A program made the translations under genes and the position numbers. Below are positions 7,582-15,801 of a DNA stretch of 64,000 nucleotides, piece after piece. The notes below the pieces were generated by a model, which saw nothing but the letters and a program-made list of their open reading frames with translations, was not told the DNA's origin and did no database searches. The stretch lies in contig DASWKF010000090.1 in assembly GCA_036396795.1 (NCBI GenBank), positions 62,001-126,000 on the forward strand. The letters are read 5' to 3'. This stretch comes from JAHEEM01 sp036396795 (lineage in GTDB: Bacteria; Pseudomonadota; Gammaproteobacteria; Steroidobacterales; Rariloculaceae). The stretch's first letter is position 1. Each line of letters opens with the position of its first letter.

Positions 7582-9037
7582 CGGACAGGAACTCGGCTAG
7601 GTGATTGCTCCATTTGAGCGGTAGCGGCTCGGTAAGCTCCTCGGAAACCGCGAAGTCCGCGACGAAGACGCGCTGCATGAGATCGGCGACCATCGCCGCA
7701 TCCGAGGTGGCGATGTTTAGCTCCTCGTTGATCTGCAAGCTCAACTTGTCGAAGTTTGCGGAGCCGACACAGGCCCAGCCGTCGATGATCGCGGCCTTGA
7801 CGTGTGTCATGCCCGGATAGCGGTAAACGCGAATGCCGTTGCGGAGCATGACGTTGATCGCGACGTCGTTGCTGTAGTTCAGGGGTGCATGATTGCCGTC
7901 GGCCGGCAGAATCACGCGGACATCCACGCCGCGCCGGCGCGCTTTCGCGAGCTCGTAGAGGGTCAAATCGTCCGAGAAATAGGAGTTCTCGATATAGATG
8001 TAGCTGCGCGCGCGCCGGATTGCGGCGAGCTGCGCGCGATAGATCTGTGAGTCGAGGTCGTTCGTCACGAGCACCCGAAGCGGGCCGCCGACGTCGTCTG
8101 CCCTTTTTCGCGGCGCGGTCAGGCTGCGCGCGAACAACGCGAGATCGCCGAACCAGCTGGCTCGCGCCCAGGCGATATCGAGATCGCGTTGGAGGATGTC
8201 GACGGCGGGACCCTGGACTTCCACCATGAGGTCGTGCCAGCTATAGCGATACTCACGGCCGATGTTCATGCCGCCGAGAAAAGCGATCTTGCCGTCGACG
8301 ACGGTCGATTTCCGATGGTCGCCCGTGAGCCAGGGGTTGCCGCCGGTGCGCACTTTGACGTCGGAGCCTTTGCGCAAGTACGAGGGCATGAAGATCGGCG
8401 GACGAAAGTCCGCGGGCATGCCCTCGGGGTCGACTTGCGTGCCGAGCAAGGCGCCGATGCCGTCGAGCAGCACGCGGACGTCGACCTCGTCGGACCGCGC
8501 TCTGAGCAAATCGGCGATATCGACGGCAACATCGTCGTTGTCGAAGATATAGGTGCGGATGTCGACGGAATCCGCGGCGTTCTCGATGGTCTCGATGAGA
8601 CGCGAAAAGAACTCCTCGCCGTCGACGAGGAAACGGACCGTGCCGCGGGTCGCGGTGCCGGCGATGCCGTCGAGCTCCTGCTCCCATTCCGCGAGGTCGA
8701 TACCCGGGCCCTCGTTGAGCGGCGGGATCGGCTGCGCTTCGAGCCGCGAAAACTGCACGGCGTCGATGCCGATGCGCCGCGTGAAACCCGCGGTCGACTT
8801 GAAAACCACGGAGAGCAGCGCCACGCTCGTCGAGAACGGCCGGATGATCGGCTCGATATAGGCCGTTTGCGCCACGAGTATGCCAGCGTGGGCCACCGCC
8901 GAGGCACGTCGCGTCGTCACCGAGGCGCCGGCTGCCGTTGCCGTCGTCTCCGGCGCCACGAGCGTCGGATCACGGTACGGATTGGCGCTTGCGCAGGCGA
9001 TGAGCAGCACGATCACGCCGGTGATACCGGCCGTCAT
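7568..9037 (-). CDS. phospholipase D / cardiolipin synthase-like lipoprotein
   Basis: The protein has two HKD motifs typical of the PLD superfamily: one in the form HRKSTVVDGKIAFLGG (near residue 235) and one in HVKAAIIDGWACVGSANFD (near residue 410). Each supplies the His-Lys-Asp set for phosphatidyl transfer or phosphodiester cleavage. The N-terminus (MTAGITGVIVLLIACAS) is a lipoprotein signal, so the enzyme is likely membrane-anchored and periplasmic. I chose the ATG at 9037 (489 aa); a GTG at 9082 with GAAGAGG upstream is a good alternative and would lengthen the n-region. It may be a cardiolipin synthase-like or phosphodiesterase enzyme. Confidence 0.88.
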   Translation of the reverse strand: MTAGITGVIVLLIACASANPYRDPTLVAPETTATAAGASVTTRRASAVAHAGILVAQTAYIEPIIRPFSTSVALLSVVFKSTAGFTRRIGIDAVQFSRLEAQPIPPLNEGPGIDLAEWEQELDGIAGTATRGTVRFLVDGEEFFSRLIETIENAADSVDIRTYIFDNDDVAVDIADLLRARSDEVDVRVLLDGIGALLGTQVDPEGMPADFRPPIFMPSYLRKGSDVKVRTGGNPWLTGDHRKSTVVDGKIAFLGGMNIGREYRYSWHDLMVEVQGPAVDILQRDLDIAWARASWFGDLALFARSLTAPRKRADDVGGPLRVLVTNDLDSQIYRAQLAAIRRARSYIYIENSYFSDDLTLYELAKARRRGVDVRVILPADGNHAPLNYSNDVAINVMLRNGIRVYRYPGMTHVKAAIIDGWACVGSANFDKLSLQINEELNIATSDAAMVADLMQRVFVADFAVSEELTEPLPLKWSNHLAEFLSDEIF

Positions 9038-9197
9038 GCACACGCGTCGCGTCAATGTAGCTAGTGCTGCAATCGAATCCACTTGTCCGGCCTCTTCGGC
9101 ATCAAGATCTCCGGCGTTATCGCCGCGCGCAGTGAGATAGCATGAAAATGCGTCGAATGCGACGCCCGGCGCCGCAATCCGATCACGACGAGGGCGT

Positions 9198-10949
9198 CTA
9201 GAAGTCGACGGCGCCGGGCGAGGCGTAGCGGATGAGCTCCGGTACGGGTTGGCGCTCCGGCAGCGGCGGCGGCAGCGGTTTCCTCGGCATGAGCCCATCC
9301 ATCGTCGCGGCGTGGTAGACCACCGAAGCCATGACCGCCGCGGCTTGCATCAAGTCCGTGGCTTGCAGATGGTCGCTGGTATCCAGATTCGAATGATGAG
9401 TGCGCGAACGGTATTCCAGCGGATCCTGGATGAACTGGAAGCCCGGCAGGCCGACCGAATCGAAAACGTGGTGGTCGGTGAAGAAGCTGCTGCGAATCGA
9501 CACCGTAGCGGCGCCGAGATCGGCAAACGGCGCAAGCCAGGCGTCGAAAATCGGTCTCGCCATGTCGTTGCCTTGAAGATAGACGCCGCGGATCTTGCCG
9601 CCGCCGTTGTCGAGATTGAAGTAGGCCGACAGGCGCGCGTGCGCCGCAAGCCGCTCGAGAGTGATCGGATCGGCGAAGTGGCTGCGGACGTAGGCGAGTG
9701 AGCCGTAGTAGCCTTGTTCCTCGCCGTCCCAGAGCGCGGCCCTCACGGTGCGGTCCATGTCGACGCCGAGCCGGCTCAGGATGCGCATGACTTCCATGAC
9801 GATGGCGCAGCCGGCGGCGTTGTCACTGGCGCCGGTGGCGCCGTGCCAGGAATCAAGATGGCCGCCGAGCATGACGATCTCCTCGCGTCTCGAGGTGCCC
9901 GGGAGACTGAACACGACGTTGCGGCCGTCGGTGCTCTCGTCGTGGAACTGCGCGGCGACGTCGATCTCGATCGTGACGGGCACGTCGTTCTCCAGCAGCC
10001 GAAGGATGCGGTTGTAGTGCTCCGGGCTCAAGCTCACCGTCGGCACGGCGACGGCGGCGCCGGGCACCCACGAGCCGTAGCGGTCGGCGAAGATCGTGCC
10101 GCCTTCGTCGTGGCTGTCGGCGACCAGCACGGCGAGTACGCCTTCGTCGCGCAAGAACGCATGCCAGGCTGCGTCGATCGCCATCTGCCTTTCCCAGTAG
10201 TCGATCTGCACCACGGGCGGCATTCTCTGGTATTCGGCCCTGCGGGCCTCGCCGTCGCTCGGCAGCCGCCACACCGGCCAGGTCAGCGGCTCTCTCGGCT
10301 CGGGAACCTCGGCCTCGCTGACCTCCTGCAGCTCGTCGCCGTCGAGGCGTTGGAACGGCGCCTCGTCTCCCGGGACGAATTCGTGCGCGGGCTCGGCCAG
10401 GACGATCTTGCCGTCGAGCTGCCCGGCGTATCGCTCGCGGTAGGCCGCAATGTGGCGCGCGTATTGCTCGAGGTCGAAACGGTTGACGGTGCTGTCGTCG
10501 CCGAAGAGCGGCGCCGAGATCACCTCGGCTTGCACCGGGCCGGGCGTGCCGTCGCTCCAGGCCATGGGGATCCCCGTCAACGTGGTCTGCTGAGGCTCGA
10601 GCATCTGCACCGAGACCCGGCCGTAGGACCAGCCTCGACCGAAGCCCTCCCACGGCTCGACCGCGGCGTTCGCGATTCCGGCGGCCTGCATCGCCGCGAC
10701 CACCGCATCGGCCGCCCGGTGGTGCCCCGGCGATCCCGTGATCCTGGAGCCGTTACGGTCCGTGAGGTCGAAGACGTAGTCCATCACGCGGGAGTGGTTG
10801 AACGCCTGATCCTTGATCCGGTGGACGATGCTCAAATCGACGTCCTGCGCGAAGGCGAGCCCGACGGCGCCGAATGCCAGCGGCGGAACGATCCATGAAA
10901 GAAGCCCGAGCATTCGCGGTCTCCGTGGAGCGTGCGGGCTTGCGGTCAT
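9198..10949 (-). CDS. secreted M28 family zinc peptidase
   Basis: A 583-aa exported protein. After a signal peptide (MLGLLSWIV...), the C-terminal half has the M28 metal site: GGHLDSWHGATGASDNAAG (His and Asp), WDGEEQG (catalytic Glu and ligand Glu), FNLDNGGGK (Asp) and FTDHHVFD (His). The middle part, about residues 120-330, has the size expected for an inserted PA-type domain. Such enzymes are aminopeptidases or carboxypeptidases. The ATG overlaps the stop of the upstream aldolase gene (ATGA, 10946-10949), showing tight coupling in one operon. Confidence 0.9.
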   Translation of the reverse strand: MTASPHAPRRPRMLGLLSWIVPPLAFGAVGLAFAQDVDLSIVHRIKDQAFNHSRVMDYVFDLTDRNGSRITGSPGHHRAADAVVAAMQAAGIANAAVEPWEGFGRGWSYGRVSVQMLEPQQTTLTGIPMAWSDGTPGPVQAEVISAPLFGDDSTVNRFDLEQYARHIAAYRERYAGQLDGKIVLAEPAHEFVPGDEAPFQRLDGDELQEVSEAEVPEPREPLTWPVWRLPSDGEARRAEYQRMPPVVQIDYWERQMAIDAAWHAFLRDEGVLAVLVADSHDEGGTIFADRYGSWVPGAAVAVPTVSLSPEHYNRILRLLENDVPVTIEIDVAAQFHDESTDGRNVVFSLPGTSRREEIVMLGGHLDSWHGATGASDNAAGCAIVMEVMRILSRLGVDMDRTVRAALWDGEEQGYYGSLAYVRSHFADPITLERLAAHARLSAYFNLDNGGGKIRGVYLQGNDMARPIFDAWLAPFADLGAATVSIRSSFFTDHHVFDSVGLPGFQFIQDPLEYRSRTHHSNLDTSDHLQATDLMQAAAVMASVVYHAATMDGLMPRKPLPPPLPERQPVPELIRYASPGAVDF

Positions 10950-11764
10950 TCGCCTAGAGCGTGGCGCCGCCACACTTCCCATGGGCGGTCATAGGAGCGG
11001 TTCTCCCCGGCTTCGACCACCAGGCGGGCCTCCTGCGGGTCGAGATAGGTCACCGAGCCGCCGAGGCCGATGGCCTGCAGCTGGATGCTGGCGTTGAGCT
11101 CGAGATAGACGCTCCGCCCGACGGCGAACGGCAGCGCCGGGCCGACGACGGCGACGCCGTGGCCGCGCATCAGCACGGCGGGCCGGTCGCCGAGCTCGCG
11201 CGCCAAAGCGCTGCCGCGAGCGGCGTTGTTGACCAGCATCTCGGTCATGCCCGCGGCTTCGCGAATGTCGTAGATCGGCAAGCCTTCGCCGATGAAGCCC
11301 GCCATGTGATACACGGGCTTGAGCGGCACCGAGGAGATGCCGAAAGGAATCACCGACGGTGAGTGATTGTGCACCACCGCCATGACGTCGGGCCGGGCCT
11401 TGTAGATCTCGGCGTGAATGTAGCGCTCCGAATACTGCGAGCGGCCGCTCAGGTCGACCGCGTTGGCGTCGAGATCGTACTCGATGAGGTCGTCGGCGGT
11501 GACGAGCTCCGGGGCCAGCGAGCGCGACATCAAGAAGCGGTTGGGGTCCTTGTCGTGTCGGACGCTGACGTGGCCGAAGGCGTCGACGATGCCTTGGGCC
11601 GCGAGAATCCGGTTGGCGGCGATGAGATCCTGGATGAGCGCCGGATCCGCGGGGCCCGCGGAAGCCGGACCCGTCTGCGCCGGGGCGACGGCCGCATGGC
11701 CGAGCAGCAGCACGGCGTAGGCCACGGTCTTGAGGATCGGCGATGTTGTTGTCGTTGAGGTCAT
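10946..11764 (-). CDS. class II aldolase/adducin-family protein with signal peptide
   Basis: The catalytic domain of class II aldolases is clear: the short motifs FGHVSVR, YIHAEIYKARPDV, VHNHSPSV (metal-binding HxH) and RGHGVAVVG (third His). Family members cleave or epimerise sugar phosphates and are cytosolic. Here the domain is preceded by a hydrophobic N-terminal segment ending VAPAQT that looks like a secretion signal, giving 272 aa in all. It is 16 bp downstream of the amidohydrolase gene and overlaps the M28 gene by 4 bp. The substrate is unknown; a periplasmic, non-phosphorylated substrate is an inference. Confidence 0.82.
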   Translation of the reverse strand: MTSTTTTSPILKTVAYAVLLLGHAAVAPAQTGPASAGPADPALIQDLIAANRILAAQGIVDAFGHVSVRHDKDPNRFLMSRSLAPELVTADDLIEYDLDANAVDLSGRSQYSERYIHAEIYKARPDVMAVVHNHSPSVIPFGISSVPLKPVYHMAGFIGEGLPIYDIREAAGMTEMLVNNAARGSALARELGDRPAVLMRGHGVAVVGPALPFAVGRSVYLELNASIQLQAIGLGGSVTYLDPQEARLVVEAGENRSYDRPWEVWRRHALGE

Positions 11765-11780
11765 GAGCTCTCTCCTCGGT

Positions 11781-12821
11781 TCAGGCCAGGCGCGGGAACA
11801 GCGCGAGGGCGTTGTCGACTTGTATGGCGCGCAGATCCTCGGCGGTGAAGTCGCCGTAGCCGTTCAGCACGGCGTCCGATGCTTCGATCAACGACGGCGG
11901 TGAGATCGGCAGGTCCGTGCCGAAGACGATCCTGCTCGAGTCGACCAGCTCGAGCAACGCCCGAAGGGTATAGACCGAGGTCGCCTGCGCCGTGCCGTAG
12001 TAGAGCGTCTTCATGTAGCTGATCACGCCTTGGGGCGCCCGCTCGCGCACCCGCGGATCGAAGCGCTCACCCTGCTCGGCCAAGCGAGCCGCAATATAGG
12101 GCGCGGCGCCGCCCGCGTGCGCGGTGATCCAGCGGATTTGCGGGTGGCGCTCGATCGTGCCGGAGAAAATCAGGTTCGCGATCGCGCGCGTGGTCTCGAA
12201 CACGTATTCGATCACTGAGCTTCGAATCTGAAGGCCCAGATCGTCGAAATAGTAGGGCTCGGTCGGGTGTAGCAGCACCACGGCGCGGCGCCTTCCGAGC
12301 TCCGCCATGAGCGCCTCGTGCTCGGCGGCGCCGAGGTAGGTGTTGTCGATGCTCGGATTGAGGCCGACGCCGTCGAGCCCGAGCACGTCGAGCGCGTACA
12401 CTGCCTCCTCGACGGCGGCGTCGAAATCCCATTGCGGCAGCATTGCCAGCGCGCCGAAACGCGTGCCGTGGTCGCCGACGATGCGCGCCGCGGCCTCGTT
12501 GACCTCGTGGCAGCTTGCGACGGAGACGCGGCTCCGCGGGTTGCGCACCGACAAGATGCCCGTGCGTATGTTGAAGCGGTCCATGAGGCTCAGGGCGCCC
12601 GCGACGCTCCATTCGCCGCCGGGCCAGGAAGCGCCGATATTCACGCCCTCGAAGGCGGAGGCGATCACCGGCGGATGCCAGTGATGGTGCACGTCGATAC
12701 GGCCCGGAGACTGGGCGAGTGCGAGGCCGCCGAAACGCCCCGCAGCAAGCGTCGTCACCGCGGCGCCACCGAGCTTGAGTGCCTCCCGCCGTGTCCGGGC
12801 GGCTACAGAGGGTCTTGTCAT
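11781..12821 (-). CDS. Tat-exported amidohydrolase (amidohydrolase 2 family)
   Basis: A 346-aa protein whose N-terminus carries a twin-arginine signal (TRREALK, then a hydrophobic core to ALAQS). The catalytic part shows the metal motif DVHHHWHP, then TAHAGGAAP and FGTDLPIS (metal His and Asp), the pattern of the amidohydrolase 2 / ACMSD-like superfamily, which includes decarboxylases and hydrolases of carboxylated or amide substrates. It is the first gene of the minus-strand unit with the aldolase and the M28 peptidase, and lies divergently from the PpiC-like gene. Reaction and substrate cannot be named. Confidence 0.85.
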   Translation of the reverse strand: MTRPSVAARTRREALKLGGAAVTTLAAGRFGGLALAQSPGRIDVHHHWHPPVIASAFEGVNIGASWPGGEWSVAGALSLMDRFNIRTGILSVRNPRSRVSVASCHEVNEAAARIVGDHGTRFGALAMLPQWDFDAAVEEAVYALDVLGLDGVGLNPSIDNTYLGAAEHEALMAELGRRRAVVLLHPTEPYYFDDLGLQIRSSVIEYVFETTRAIANLIFSGTIERHPQIRWITAHAGGAAPYIAARLAEQGERFDPRVRERAPQGVISYMKTLYYGTAQATSVYTLRALLELVDSSRIVFGTDLPISPPSLIEASDAVLNGYGDFTAEDLRAIQVDNALALFPRLA

Positions 12822-12960
12822 AGCCCCGCTTTGTTCTTCTCGCAGACCGGCGAGTATAGCGGAGCGAAGCGCCGCCCGGGGAGACGGAAATCTGCACGCT
12901 TCGCGCCGTGCGCGGTTGCAGGATAGGGATCGAGAATTTGGGCTGCGTTAGTATCTCGCC

Positions 12961-13857
12961 ATGCGACAGGCGACCGAATCGGCTCCCGCGGCACGGCAGC
13001 GCCAGGCCTTGGACAGCCTGCTGCGCGACCCGCTGGTGCATTTCATCGTCCTCGGCGCGGCGATTTTCGGCTTGTTCGCGGTGTTGGACCGTGCTTCGCC
13101 GGACGAATCGCGGCGCATCGTCGTCAGCGAGGCTGAGATCGCGAGCCTCTGGCAAGCGATGGCGATGCTCTACGGCCAAGCGCCGACCGAGGCGGAGCTC
13201 TATCAGCTCGTCGAGCCGATGATCCGCGAGGAGGTTCTCTACCGCGAGGCGCTCGCGCTCGGGCTGGACCGCGACGATTCGCGAGTCCGCCAGCGTCTCG
13301 TCGAGAAGATGACCTTCCTCACGGACGACCTGTTCGCCGCCCACGAGCCGATGGAAGAAGAGCTCGAAGCGTTCTTCGAGGCAAACGGCGCGAGCTTCGA
13401 CGAGCCGGCGCGCGTCAGCTTCGAGCAGCTCTACTTCAGCCCGAGCCTGCATGGCGAAAGCCTCGTGACGGATGCCGAGGCCGCGCTGCGGCGCTTGGCC
13501 GAGGGCGGAGAGGTCCGCGGCGACGAGTCGGGGCTCGCGCCGGCGCTGGAGGACGTCTCCGAGCAGGAGCTGCGCGCCGAGCTCGGCCAGAGCTTCGCCG
13601 CCGAGGTGCTCGCGCTGGACGCGGACGGCGCCTGGCACGGCCCGCTCCGCTCGCAGTTCGGCGTGCATCTCGTGCGGCTCTCGGGGCGCAGCGAGGCGCG
13701 CCGGCCGCGGCTCGATGAGGTGCGCGAGCAAGTCGTCGAAGCGCTGCTGCGGCAGCGCCGGCAGCAGGCGAACGATGCGGCCTATGCGCAGCTTCGCGAC
13801 CGCTATGAGATCGTCATCGAGCTGCCCGAGGTGGCGCGCGCCGCATGGCAGCCTTAG
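12961..13857 (+). CDS. membrane-anchored PpiC-type peptidyl-prolyl isomerase
   Basis: The 298-aa protein has one membrane anchor (about 26-43) and a helical chaperone-like region, followed by a parvulin-type domain (about 140-265) ending in FGVHLVRLSG, the typical end of PpiC domains. Family members assist folding of exported proteins. The gene overlaps the HupE/UreJ-like gene by 13 bp, a pairing seen in many proteobacteria. Upstream is the divergent amidohydrolase. The proposed start is the first ATG after a GC-rich gap without a strong ribosome site, so small changes are possible. Confidence 0.85.
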   Translation: MRQATESAPAARQRQALDSLLRDPLVHFIVLGAAIFGLFAVLDRASPDESRRIVVSEAEIASLWQAMAMLYGQAPTEAELYQLVEPMIREEVLYREALALGLDRDDSRVRQRLVEKMTFLTDDLFAAHEPMEEELEAFFEANGASFDEPARVSFEQLYFSPSLHGESLVTDAEAALRRLAEGGEVRGDESGLAPALEDVSEQELRAELGQSFAAEVLALDADGAWHGPLRSQFGVHLVRLSGRSEARRPRLDEVREQVVEALLRQRRQQANDAAYAQLRDRYEIVIELPEVARAAWQP

Positions 13858-14858
13858 CGAGAGCGCTGCTCGCGACGACACTCTGGCTCGGGCTTCCGGC
13901 AACGAGCCTCGCGCACGAGTTCAGCCCCGGCTATCTCGGCGTGGAGGAAATCGCAGACTCGCGCTTCAGGGTGCAATGGAAGGCTTCGCTCACCGGCGGT
14001 CTGGCGGATGCGCTGAGCCCGCGTTTCCCGGAGGATTGCGAGCTCACGGGGCCGCTGAGCGCCTACGTGATGGGAGATGCGCGCGTGCAGCAGCGCGACC
14101 TCGCCTGCGCCGAAGGCCTGTCCGGCGGCCGCATCGCCGTCGATGGCTTGAGCGGCACTTTGACGGACGTGCTGCTGCGGATCGACTACCTCGACGGAAG
14201 CGCGTTCACGCAGGTGCTGACGCCGGCGGCTCCCGAGACGCTGATTCCCGCCGAGCAGACCACGAGGGCTCTGATGGCGGCTTATCTCGTGCTCGGCATC
14301 GAGCACATTCTCAGCGGCGTCGATCATCTGCTGTTCGTGCTCGCGCTGATCCTGCTGGTGCCCGACGTTCGCCGGCTGGTTCTCACGGTCACGGCGTTCA
14401 CGGTCGCGCACAGCATTACCTTGGGCGCGGCGACGCTCGATTGGGTGCGGTTGCCGCAATCGCCGGTCGAGGCCGTCATCGCGCTCAGCATCCTGTTTCT
14501 CGCCGCGGAGCTGGGCCGCGAGTGCCTGCGTACCGCCCGCGCGCCGCAAATGCCGCGCCTCACGCTCGAGCTGCCGTGGCTGGTCGCTTTTCTGTTCGGC
14601 TTGCTGCACGGCTTCGGCTTCGCCGGAGCGTTGGCCGAGATCGGCCTGCCGCAGCGCGCGGTGCCGCTGGCGCTGTTGTTCTTTAACCTCGGCGTCGAGA
14701 CCGGGCAGCTGGTTTTCATCGCGGGCGTGCTGGCGCTCGCGTGGCTGTGGCGGCGATTCGGTGGGTGGACGCCGCGCGCCTGGCGGCTGGCGACGGCGTA
14801 CGGGCTCGGCTCGGTGGCGGCGTTTTGGGTCATCGACCGTACCGTCGGTGCCGTATAG
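13845..14858 (+). CDS. HupE/UreJ-family membrane protein
   Basis: A 337-aa protein with an N-terminal signal peptide, an exported domain of about 130 residues, and a C-terminal membrane domain of about six helices. The membrane part has the HupE/UreJ_2 motifs EHILSGVDHLLFVLAL, VAHSITLGAA and LLHGFGFAGAL, whose intramembrane His/Asp residues suggest a metal-permease-like site. HupE proteins are linked to nickel or cobalt uptake, but no urease or hydrogenase gene is near, so specificity is unknown. It overlaps the upstream PpiC-like gene, so both are likely to be co-produced. Confidence 0.88.
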   Translation: MAALARALLATTLWLGLPATSLAHEFSPGYLGVEEIADSRFRVQWKASLTGGLADALSPRFPEDCELTGPLSAYVMGDARVQQRDLACAEGLSGGRIAVDGLSGTLTDVLLRIDYLDGSAFTQVLTPAAPETLIPAEQTTRALMAAYLVLGIEHILSGVDHLLFVLALILLVPDVRRLVLTVTAFTVAHSITLGAATLDWVRLPQSPVEAVIALSILFLAAELGRECLRTARAPQMPRLTLELPWLVAFLFGLLHGFGFAGALAEIGLPQRAVPLALLFFNLGVETGQLVFIAGVLALAWLWRRFGGWTPRAWRLATAYGLGSVAAFWVIDRTVGAV

Positions 14859-14975
14859 GCGGTTCGATACCGTCGCGACCTTCGCGAAGGCGAGGACATC
14901 GCCGCCGGAGCCGGGCCCGACGACACCTTCGTGTTGTTCTACAATGGATCGCAGGATGACGGGCGACAGGGATCG

Positions 14976-15794
14976 ATGAGCACGCTGGCGTTGCTGTTGG
15001 CCAACGTCGTTGCCTTGCAGGGGCAGGCGATAGCATTGAGACAGGCTCACGAAGAGGGACTGGCGGCCGTCGAGATCGCCTGGCAGCAGCGCCAGGTGCC
15101 GTTCGTTCGCCGGGGCGGCGAATGGCTCACGGTCATCGGCGTCGATCTCGATACCCGCGCCGGCGTCTACGACGCCGAGCTCAGGCTGCGATTCGATGAC
15201 GGCCGCGAGGCTGCCCGGCCGCAGCCGATCGAAGTGCAACGCCGCGATTTCCCCACCACCGAGCTTAACGTAGCGCCGGGGTACGTGGAGCTCAGTCCCG
15301 AGAATCAGGAACGCGCCGCACGCGAGTCTCGCGAGATCGCCGCCGTCTACGCCACGCTGACACCGGAGGCGTATTGGCAGGAGCCGTTCGCCTCACCGAT
15401 ACCCGGCGCCGAGGACGGGCGCAACTTCGGGCATCGACGCATCTTCAACGGCGAGCCGCGCGCGCCGCATTCCGGCGCCGACCTCAGAGCGACCACGGGC
15501 ACGCAGATCTTCGCGGCCAACGCCGGCAGGGTCGTGCTGGCGAAGGAGCTGTTCTTCAGCGGCAATGCCGTATTCCTCGACCACGGCTTGGGCGTGTATT
15601 CGACGTATCTGCACCTTTCGGAAATTCTCGTGGAGCCGGGTGAACGGGTCGCGCGCGGTCAGCTCATCGGGCGCGCCGGCGCGACCGGACGCGTCACGGG
15701 CCCGCATCTGCATTGGGGCGTGCGCATCCTCGACGCGCGCGTGGACCCGTTCTCGCTGCTGACGCTGGGCGCCGGTCCCGCGCCGCCACAGTGA
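14976..15794 (+). CDS. M23 family metallopeptidase (secreted)
   Basis: A 272-aa protein with a short signal-like N-terminus. The C-terminal domain has the LytM/M23 site: HSGADLR (HxxxD), then YLHLS and GPHLHWGVR (HxH), which together bind zinc. Such enzymes cut peptidoglycan cross-links or act as lytic regulators. The central region is a small beta-rich domain. The ATG at 14976 follows CAGGGA; a start 45 bp earlier lacks the signal at the N-terminus. It is convergent with the penicillin acylase gene, with 7 bp between the stops. Confidence 0.86.
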   Translation: MSTLALLLANVVALQGQAIALRQAHEEGLAAVEIAWQQRQVPFVRRGGEWLTVIGVDLDTRAGVYDAELRLRFDDGREAARPQPIEVQRRDFPTTELNVAPGYVELSPENQERAARESREIAAVYATLTPEAYWQEPFASPIPGAEDGRNFGHRRIFNGEPRAPHSGADLRATTGTQIFAANAGRVVLAKELFFSGNAVFLDHGLGVYSTYLHLSEILVEPGERVARGQLIGRAGATGRVTGPHLHWGVRILDARVDPFSLLTLGAGPAPPQ

Positions 15795-15801
15795 CCTCTG
15801 C

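Noticed and set aside
12067..13902. A 611-codon open frame on the minus strand spanning the divergent amidohydrolase and PpiC-like genes
   Set aside because: It crosses a promoter gap and two well-supported genes, has Arg/Ala-rich low-complexity translation with no domain, and is explained by high GC content.
13854..15239. A 461-codon minus-strand frame opposite the HupE and M23 genes
   Set aside because: Its translation is rich in Arg, Glu and Gln without any hydrophobic core or known motif, while the plus strand has clear families.
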